A stretch of DNA of 64,000 nucleotides, from NCBI RefSeq assembly GCF_000428845.1, contig NZ_AUAS01000005.1, positions 124,001 to 188,000 of the forward strand, in the 5' to 3' direction. This document shows positions 58,330 to 64,000 of this stretch, in pieces. The first letter of the stretch is position 1. Every line of letters starts with the position of its first letter. The stretch comes from Dyadobacter alkalitolerans DSM 23607 (GTDB lineage Bacteria; Bacteroidota; Bacteroidia; Cytophagales; Spirosomataceae). Below the pieces are notes generated by a model, which was not told the DNA's origin, did no database searches, and worked only from the letters and a program-made list of their open reading frames with translations. The position numbers and the translations under genes were made by a program.

Positions 58330-61300
58330 TTAAAAAGTTACACGTACACCTGCATTAAGTACTCGCGATTGCGGATAATATTGTCCGTTTGAGCTTGTAG
58401 ATTCCGGATCCCAGATCTTGATCTTATCAAATGTGAACAAGTTAAGTCCGTTAACATACAGTCTCAGGTTACCCAAACCGATTTTGCTTCCAATTTCCGA
58501 AGGCAGGTTGTAACCAAGCTCAATGTTTTTAAGACGCAAATAATTGTTGCTTCTCAGGAAATAAGTGTTGGCACCGGCGTTGTCGAAATTGGTATAATAA
58601 GTGTTATTTCTGTTGGCCAGCCTGGGGTCTGTCGAACTTGGGTTATCAATGGTCCAGCGGTTGTCATATGCATATTGCAAATAGTTACCAATGTCGCCCG
58701 ACTCCGTTTGTCCAATGTACTGCAACCCGCCTAATGCGCCCTGGAACAGGATTGAAAGGTCAAATGCTTTGTAACCCAGGTTGATCGACGCACCGCCGGT
58801 GAATTGCGGACGGTTTGTTTTTTCAGATCTCACTTTATCATCAGCTGTGATTCTTCCATCTCCGTTGATATCCTTAAACTTCATGTCACCCGGACGGATC
58901 GTTCCTGTGATACCCTTGTAATCCAATGGGTTGGCATCAACTTCGCTCTGATCGCGGAACACACCGTCATATTGATACGCCAGGAATGAGTTATATGGCA
59001 TTCCCGTTGTTTGCTGGTAAGTAGGTGCGCCCGGCGTTTCATCCCAGAATTTGATCTGGTTCTTCGCATAACCACCATTCACGCTCACAGAGTAAGTGAA
59101 GTCATCTAAGCTGCCATCATAGCTCACTTTAAATTCCCATCCTTTGTTTTGCAGCTTACCCAGGTTTTGAGGAGGAAGTTTTCCATCAATACCAGCGCTT
59201 GAAGGCGTAGAACCTGTTTTCGGGATCAAAATATTCGAACGGTTGTTCACGAAATAATCAAATTCGAAAGCAACTTTATCACGGAACAATGTTCCCTCGA
59301 TACCGAAGTTCATGTTGTTGGCAACCTCCCATGTAAATGCTTTGTTAGCAACGCGCGATTCAAGAAGCGTTTTAGCAACCTGGTCGTTGATCACGTAAGA
59401 ACCGAAGCCCATTGTTGACAAATACTGGTATTCAGCAAGGATTTCTGTTCCGACCAAATACGGCTCAGCACCCATTTGTCCCCATGAACCACGGATTTTA
59501 ACATTGTTCAGGAAGTTGATGTTGCCCTTCCAGAAATCCTCCTCCGAAATTCTCCAACCTGCCGAAATCCCCGGGAAGAAACCAAAACGGCCATCCTGCG
59601 GGAATACGTAAGAACCATCCACGCGCCAAAGGAATTCAGCAAGATATTTCTCTTTGAAGTTATAACCGGCTCTACCGAAGTAGCTCAAACGAGCTCTGTT
59701 AAACAAATCTGTATTGTTATAAGTCGTCCCGTTAACGGTTGTAGAACCTGAGTTACCAATGTTCTGCTCAGGCGTTCCACCTGCAAAAAGCTGATCAACA
59801 ACTGGTGAAATAAAGTAGCGACGGTAAGCAAAAAATCCATCCGCATCCACTTTCTCACGCTGGATACCAGCCATTACATTGAAATTATGCGAGCCGAAAG
59901 ATTTCTCGTATGAAACCTGACCTGTCAGCTGAATAGACAATTCCTGCGAAGAAGTTTCAGTCAAACGCGGATCGCTGAATGTAGAACGAACCGTTCCTGT
60001 CAGGAGTGGAGAAGTTCCATCCGCTTCATAGGTTTTCTTATCCCAGTAATAAAGCGTCCATGGTTTCTGGAATGACTTCTGACGACGGATTTGCTTATCA
60101 ATCGCTGCCATTGCATTCACTTTCAGACCTTCCACACCCGGAATAAGGATTTCGAGAGAACCGTTTGTTTGGATATAGTCGCGTTTGTCGTGGTTATAAC
60201 CTGTTGTGTTGGTTGTAATAACCGCCGGGTTTTGACCATTCTCAATATCAGGACCAGGTCTTCCGTCTGGCCAGATCGCGATTTCAGTAGGTTTTCCACG
60301 CATCAACATACGGAAAATATCACCTGCGCCACCACCATTAGGGAAACGACGGAATTCTTCACGAAGCGTCAGGCCCAGGTTTGCACTTACATATTTGTTG
60401 ATTTTTGTATCCAAATTGATACGCATATCATACTGTTTGTAACCTGTTGCAGACTTTACATAATTACCTTCCTGGTTAATGTGTCCAAGGGATGCCAGGT
60501 ATCTGATGTTCTCACTGCCACCTGTTAACTGCAAGTTGTGACGTTGCTGCGGCGACCAGTTACGGATCACGCTGCCATACCAGTCTGTGTTCGGGTGAAT
60601 CAAAGGATCAGATCCATCCGAAAATTTCCTGATATCATCCGGCGTGAAAACTGCATTCAATACATTGCCGTTGTCTTTTCTAGTGTAAGCGCCATTGGTG
60701 TTGAAACCTTGCAATGCATCTCCCCACTCACCTACCTGCAGGTTATCATAAATCTGCAATTCGTTTCGGATTGTAGCATACTGCGTTGCATTTGACATTG
60801 TTGGGGTGCGCGTTGGCTGCCCGATACCCATGTTCAAATCGTACGACAACTGCGGTTTTCCGGTTTTACCTCTTTTGGTAGTGATCAAAATAACCCCGTT
60901 ACCTGCACGTGAACCGTAGATAGCCGCCGCCGCATCTTTCAAAACGGATACGCTCTCAATATCAGCAGGGTTCAGACGGTCCAGACCACCACTTCTGTTG
61001 GGCACGCCATCCACAACGATCAGTGCATTGCTGTTACCCAGCGAGTTAGTTCCACGGATACGGATGGCAGATCCGTCGTACCCCGGCTCACCACTGCCTT
61101 GTACAGCAGACACACCCGGCAGACGACCGCTCAATGTGTTCGAAAGGTTGGTTGCCGGTGCCTTTGCCAATTCGCCACCTTTAACAGCTGTTACCGAGCC
61201 TGTTAATGTCGCTTTCTTGGCAGTTCCGTAACCTACAACCACCACTTCTTCCAGTGCTTTGGTATCGGTAAGCAATTTTACGTCCAGACTGGTTTTGTTG

Positions 61301-61584
61301 CCCAGCGGGATCTCCTGTGTAATGTAACCAATAAATGAAAATACCAACGTTGCGGATCCCGGTGCATTCACCGTGTAGTTCCCTTCCAAATCCGTGACAG
61401 TACCAGTAGAAGTACCTTTTACCACAACGCTCACGCCGGGAAGCCCCTGCGACTGCTCATCATTGACTTTTCCCTTTACCGTAACATCCTGAGCAAATGT
61501 ACCGGCCGTGACGATGAACGTCAGAAAAAGGGAAAAAAAGTACCGGCTTAGGCCCCGGCCTTTTTCAGGTTTAGAAATCCCCAT
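58330..61584 (-). CDS. SusC/RagA-family TonB-linked outer-membrane transporter
   Basis: A 1084-residue transporter. Signal segment at residues 13-31, then a CarboxypepD-like domain (VKGKVNDEQSQGLPGVSVVV), TonB box region, a plug domain (VVVGYGTAKKATLTGSV, VSVLKDAAAAIYGSRAGNGVI) and a C-terminal beta barrel ending RVLNAGVRVTF. It is the first gene of a SusCD pair and imports substrates bound by SusD, powered by TonB. Length is usual. The start ATG at 61584 has no clear promoter match. No FecR/ECF or hybrid two-component gene sits beside it. Confidence 0.92.
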   Translation of the reverse strand: MGISKPEKGRGLSRYFFSLFLTFIVTAGTFAQDVTVKGKVNDEQSQGLPGVSVVVKGTSTGTVTDLEGNYTVNAPGSATLVFSFIGYITQEIPLGNKTSLDVKLLTDTKALEEVVVVGYGTAKKATLTGSVTAVKGGELAKAPATNLSNTLSGRLPGVSAVQGSGEPGYDGSAIRIRGTNSLGNSNALIVVDGVPNRSGGLDRLNPADIESVSVLKDAAAAIYGSRAGNGVILITTKRGKTGKPQLSYDLNMGIGQPTRTPTMSNATQYATIRNELQIYDNLQVGEWGDALQGFNTNGAYTRKDNGNVLNAVFTPDDIRKFSDGSDPLIHPNTDWYGSVIRNWSPQQRHNLQLTGGSENIRYLASLGHINQEGNYVKSATGYKQYDMRINLDTKINKYVSANLGLTLREEFRRFPNGGGAGDIFRMLMRGKPTEIAIWPDGRPGPDIENGQNPAVITTNTTGYNHDKRDYIQTNGSLEILIPGVEGLKVNAMAAIDKQIRRQKSFQKPWTLYYWDKKTYEADGTSPLLTGTVRSTFSDPRLTETSSQELSIQLTGQVSYEKSFGSHNFNVMAGIQREKVDADGFFAYRRYFISPVVDQLFAGGTPEQNIGNSGSTTVNGTTYNNTDLFNRARLSYFGRAGYNFKEKYLAEFLWRVDGSYVFPQDGRFGFFPGISAGWRISEEDFWKGNINFLNNVKIRGSWGQMGAEPYLVGTEILAEYQYLSTMGFGSYVINDQVAKTLLESRVANKAFTWEVANNMNFGIEGTLFRDKVAFEFDYFVNNRSNILIPKTGSTPSSAGIDGKLPPQNLGKLQNKGWEFKVSYDGSLDDFTYSVSVNGGYAKNQIKFWDETPGAPTYQQTTGMPYNSFLAYQYDGVFRDQSEVDANPLDYKGITGTIRPGDMKFKDINGDGRITADDKVRSEKTNRPQFTGGASINLGYKAFDLSILFQGALGGLQYIGQTESGDIGNYLQYAYDNRWTIDNPSSTDPRLANRNNTYYTNFDNAGANTYFLRSNNYLRLKNIELGYNLPSEIGSKIGLGNLRLYVNGLNLFTFDKIKIWDPESTSSNGQYYPQSRVLNAGVRVTF

Positions 61585-62261
61585 AAACAGAGTATAGATA
61601 GTAGATAGTTAAAAAATAGTTAAACAATGAAAAATCTTGACTTTATACAAATGGCATTCAGGCGTAATTCGTGTGTCTTTTTCACACAATTATTTTGATT
61701 AAAAATCAGTCACATTCTGTTCTCCGCGGAACATCATTTTCCGCGTAGCGCTATCATAAAATTTGAGGGGGTTGAAGCAAAAGCGGCATTTGCGCTGCTA
61801 CATTTCCGTCTTTACGGAGCCGGCGAAATGGTAACCGGCAGTACAAAAAGATATGATATAATTCACATAAACAAGCATTCCTGCTTTCTGACTATGTTTT
61901 CTTCGAAAATAACCATAGGTTACTTTACGTATAGTCGCAAACAGTGTCTTTTGGACACTTAAATATTGTTTATTCCATAGATTGTTATAAAATTCGATTT
62001 TCGATGGTGCCTTCACTAAACCCAATTCAACACTTTTCATGGCCATCCGTCGGCGCATCGCCGCATAGAAGAGAGCAAAAAACATTCTGCCCGGTAAATG
62101 ATATAACAACAAGCGAATTGCTTTTATTATGTTTTAAAAGAAAATATTTACATCACGTTATAAGCAGTGCTGATAGGGAGTTTGAGAAAGAGAATTTAAA
62201 TTTGCAGCGGAGAAAAAGGAAACCAGGAATTAATATTCACACATTACAAAAGCATCTGTCA
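61585..62261. other. Intergenic region of 677 bases, no gene seen
   Basis: This AT-rich stretch lies between the SusC start and a small glycine-rich gene. Frames across it on either strand (for example minus 61798-62112 and plus 61944 onward) give Cys/His-rich or otherwise unlikely proteins and lack a start context. It should hold the SusC promoter, but no TTG-N19-21-TAnnTTTG match was found. Nothing else was recognised. Confidence 0.5.
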
Positions 62262-62447
62262 ATGAAAAATCAACCAAATGATATCCAATCCCTGAACACA
62301 CCGCTTAACGGAGGAATTGCTTGCGGTCTTCTTTTAGGCGTAGTGGGAGGTCCGATAGGCGCGCTGTTCGGCGTCATCCTGGGAGCAACCGCGGGATTTT
62401 ATTATGACAAAAAAGAAAACTCCCGAAAAAACGACGCTGTTAGTTAA
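62262..62447 (+). CDS. Small glycine-zipper-like protein
   Basis: A 61-residue protein from the ATG at 62262; the frame extends upstream to 61944 but that part is not protein-like. Two glycine-rich stretches (NGGIACGLLLGVVGGPIGAL, then FGVILGATAGFYY) make a glycine zipper of the kind that forms paired membrane helices. The C-terminus is charged (KKENSRKNDAV). No family recognised. The next gene on the strand is another small membrane protein 41 bp away. Confidence 0.5.
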   Translation: MKNQPNDIQSLNTPLNGGIACGLLLGVVGGPIGALFGVILGATAGFYYDKKENSRKNDAVS

Positions 62448-62488
62448 AGAAACAACGACGTCGTATAGTCTTATTACACACATTATAA

Positions 62489-62788
62489 ATGGACAAGTAT
62501 TTAACCGCATTAGTGGTCCCAATCATCATGGCGCTCAGCGGTGCCATCATTTATGTTGCTGTCAGCAGCAAGCGCGACGGACTGCATAATGTCAAAGAGA
62601 AAGAGGCTATTCTGGTCATGCTGGATGTTGGCGGGATCAATGCCGCCGTCCGCATTGTTATGTTAGCTCTCAACTCCAACACGCTCATCGACAGTAATGT
62701 TGACCGCATTTATCTCGTAATAGGAGCCTTCGTAACAGGACTCATCTCCTACAAAGACCTAATAGGACGATTCAAAGCCAACCAATAG
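62489..62788 (+). CDS. Small three-helix membrane protein
   Basis: A 99-residue protein with likely membrane segments near residues 7-25 (LVVPIIMALSGAIIYVAV), a middle helix (GGINAAVRIVMLAL) and a C-terminal helix (IYLVIGAFVTGLISY). No family recognised. It follows the glycine-zipper-like gene and may be cotranscribed with it. Function unknown; a membrane complex of the two is conceivable. Confidence 0.5.
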   Translation: MDKYLTALVVPIIMALSGAIIYVAVSSKRDGLHNVKEKEAILVMLDVGGINAAVRIVMLALNSNTLIDSNVDRIYLVIGAFVTGLISYKDLIGRFKANQ

Positions 62789-62819
62789 AAACTTCCTCAA
62801 CACCTGAGCCAATCATCGC

Positions 62820-62888
62820 CAGACACTCATTCACTCATCACTCATTCTTCAATTCAGTCATTCACTCATTCAATCATTCAATCATTGC
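62820..62888. repeat. Short tandem repeat of CATTCA-like units
   Basis: About ten loose copies of (A/C)TCATTCA/ATCATTCA, such as CATTCACTCAT and TCATTCAATCATT, fill this stretch between convergent genes. It is a microsatellite-like tract that can vary in length. It lies in non-coding DNA next to the stop of the dehydrogenase gene. Confidence 0.6.
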
Positions 62889-62913
62889 CCGGCGCCCCTG
62901 TCACTCATCCCTT

Positions 62914-63696
62914 TCAATGCGCTGTCCACCCTCCGTCAACAGTCATTATCGACCCGACCATGTAGCTGGATGCTTCGCTGGCTAGGAAGATGGCGGCTCC
63001 CTGAATTTCTTGCAGGTTGGCCCAGCGCTGTAATGCGGTGGCGCCAATGATGATGTTGCGGGCTTCGTCGCTGTTGGCGATGGGGATGTTCATTTCGGTG
63101 AGGAACGGGCCGGGACAGATCGCGTTGACATTGATGTTGAAAGGCGCAAGTTCCATCGCCAGTGCACGGGTCATTTGCACGACTGCTCCCTTACTGGCAG
63201 TGTATGGCGTTCTGTTGGCTAGCCCTACCAGCCCCAGCGTGCTGGCCAGATTGATGATCTTGCCGCTTTTCTGCTGCTTCATGATGGGTGTAACAGCACG
63301 CGATGCGAGCCACGTGCCGTTTACATTTACATCCATAACCCGGTTAAAATCTGCGGGGGGAAGCTCGTCGATCGGGCCGCGTATATTGATACCCGCACTG
63401 TTGATCAGAATATCGATCTTACCAAAAGCCGCTATCACGAATCTTACCATAGCTTCTGTCTGTCCCAGGCTGGTAATGTCTGCCGGGAATGAGGTTATCC
63501 GGGTTCCGAATGAGCGCAACTCTTCCGCGCTCTTTTCGGCATCGGCTGCATTGCGGTTCACAAGCACAATATCGGCTCCGGCAGAAGCCAGCCCGGCGGC
63601 CATAGCCAGGCCAAGCCCTTTCGAGCCGCCGGTGATAACGGCTACTTTTCCTGTCAGATCAAAAAGCTTAATCCCTGGTAACTGCGAAACCGACAT
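62914..63696 (-). CDS. Short-chain dehydrogenase/reductase, gluconate 5-dehydrogenase-like
   Basis: A 260-residue SDR enzyme. The cofactor motif is VITGGSKGLGLAMAAG (residues ~20-35), the catalytic triad is Asn/Ser/Tyr/Lys in NVNGTW, NLASTLG and PYTASKGAVVQM. The start LFDLTGKVAVITGG and the C-terminus VGSIMTVDGGWTAH are those of gluconate 5-dehydrogenase or 2-deoxy-D-gluconate 3-dehydrogenase types. It reduces or oxidises a sugar acid with NAD(P). The partial esterase gene starts beyond it on the same strand with 3 bp between, suggesting an operon for sugar or carbohydrate-ester use. Confidence 0.85.
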   Translation of the reverse strand: MSVSQLPGIKLFDLTGKVAVITGGSKGLGLAMAAGLASAGADIVLVNRNAADAEKSAEELRSFGTRITSFPADITSLGQTEAMVRFVIAAFGKIDILINSAGINIRGPIDELPPADFNRVMDVNVNGTWLASRAVTPIMKQQKSGKIINLASTLGLVGLANRTPYTASKGAVVQMTRALAMELAPFNINVNAICPGPFLTEMNIPIANSDEARNIIIGATALQRWANLQEIQGAAIFLASEASSYMVGSIMTVDGGWTAH

Positions 63697-63699
63697 TAA

Positions 63700-64000
63700 T
63701 TAATACTGGTGAAAGGACTGTGATACGAATTCGAGCACTTTGGGGAGCGAGTCCCGCCAATAGGTCCAGTTATGCGCACCATCGCGGATCCTGAATTCAT
63801 GCGGGATTTCCTTTTTCTTCATCGCAATGTGAACCAGGCTGTTGCCTTCGTACAGGAAGTCGTCGTCGCCGCAATCAATGTACCAGCGAACGGCTTTTTT
63901 CTGATCGTCTTTGATGTTGTTGATCAATGCCAGTGCGCTGTGGCGGTTGTAATAATTGGTTACTGTGGAATCCTGAATGTCGGGGTTAGCATTGTTGCGC
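63700..64000 (-). CDS. Putative esterase, C-terminal part (partial at window edge)
   Basis: The frame enters from the right edge and ends with a stop at 63700, so only the last 99 residues are seen. The window edge reads NNANPDIQDSTVTNYYNRHS in frame. The catalytic Asp is likely in YIDCGDDDFLYEGNS and His in IRDGAHNWTYWRDSLP, the pattern of esterase-D-like and feruloyl-esterase-like alpha/beta hydrolases. The nucleophile serine lies outside the window. It runs in the same direction as the dehydrogenase gene and is separated from it by 3 bp. Confidence 0.75.
   Translation of the reverse strand, partial: RNNANPDIQDSTVTNYYNRHSALALINNIKDDQKKAVRWYIDCGDDDFLYEGNSLVHIAMKKKEIPHEFRIRDGAHNWTYWRDSLPKVLEFVSQSFHQY

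Noticed and set aside
61798-62112. Minus-strand frame in the SusC upstream region
   Set aside because: Aromatic- and Cys-rich composition without a domain, signal or promoter; judged chance frame.
61944-62261. N-terminal extension of the glycine-zipper gene
   Set aside because: Residues before the ATG at 62262 look non-protein-like and contain no domain; the zipper protein starts sensibly at 62262.
63017-63703. Plus-strand frame opposite the dehydrogenase
   Set aside because: It is Ser/Ala/Leu-rich antisense to a short-chain dehydrogenase with a complete catalytic triad.

Overview
The window looks like a chromosome segment of a Bacteroidota member of the Cytophagales, most like Dyadobacter or another Spirosomaceae. 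This is inferred from gene content, not from a database search. The evidence is two type IX secretion C-terminal sorting domains, a SusC/SusD pair, a DUF2723 membrane protein, promoters of the TTG-N19-TAnnTTTG type, an ECF sigma factor with a small membrane anti-sigma, and a zeaxanthin-type carotenoid cluster. No rRNA, tRNA, CRISPR array, insertion sequence or prophage was seen.

Layout. 1-4 kb: a partial C1q-like surface protein, a DKNYY protein and a choice-of-anchor A adhesin with a sorting domain. 4.4-14.1 kb: a pigment and quinone block. A LexA-like S24 regulator and a MerR/B12-binding regulator (CarH/LitR type) are divergent. The MerR gene leads crtI, crtB, idi, crtZ and a lycopene cyclase. 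Converging on it is a three-gene operon encoding a UbiA/type III polyketide synthase fusion, a methyltransferase and a flavoprotein, a set that resembles alkylquinone pathways. 14.2-20.1 kb: an EamA exporter, an ACT-like protein with a cysteine desulfurase, a sulfatase, a VapBC-type toxin-antitoxin pair and a ThuA protein. 20.2-28 kb: an M1 aminopeptidase whose sorting domain is out of frame, a Ser/Thr/Pro-rich secreted protein, a DUF899 protein, a doubly broken PQQ dehydrogenase/cytochrome c gene, a DoxX protein, an HxlR regulator and an unknown secreted protein.

28-39 kb: an alpha-amylase-family enzyme, a DUF2723 protein, a LuxR response regulator beside a truncated histidine kinase, a possible small RNA, and an ECF sigma/HEAT anti-sigma/two-adhesin operon. 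39-48 kb: an enolase-superfamily enzyme and what looks like a whole phosphorelay: an OmpR regulator, an HPt protein and a 1864-residue kinase-like/AAA/GAF/histidine kinase/receiver protein. 48-54 kb: a StyA-type flavin monooxygenase, a three-subunit molybdenum hydroxylase and an exported aldo/keto reductase. 54-64 kb: small secreted proteins, a SusC/SusD pair, small membrane proteins, a short-chain dehydrogenase and a partial esterase.

How the parts work together. The carotenoid and quinone genes are two isoprenoid- or polyketide-derived lipid pathways packed tail to tail, the first probably under light- or B12-responsive control. The sulfatase, ThuA, amylase, SusCD, enolase-superfamily, dehydrogenase and esterase genes suggest a glycan-degrading lifestyle. 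Two genes (M1 peptidase, PQQ dehydrogenase) carry clear frame lesions and one kinase is truncated, so the segment either contains decaying genes or has a few sequence errors.
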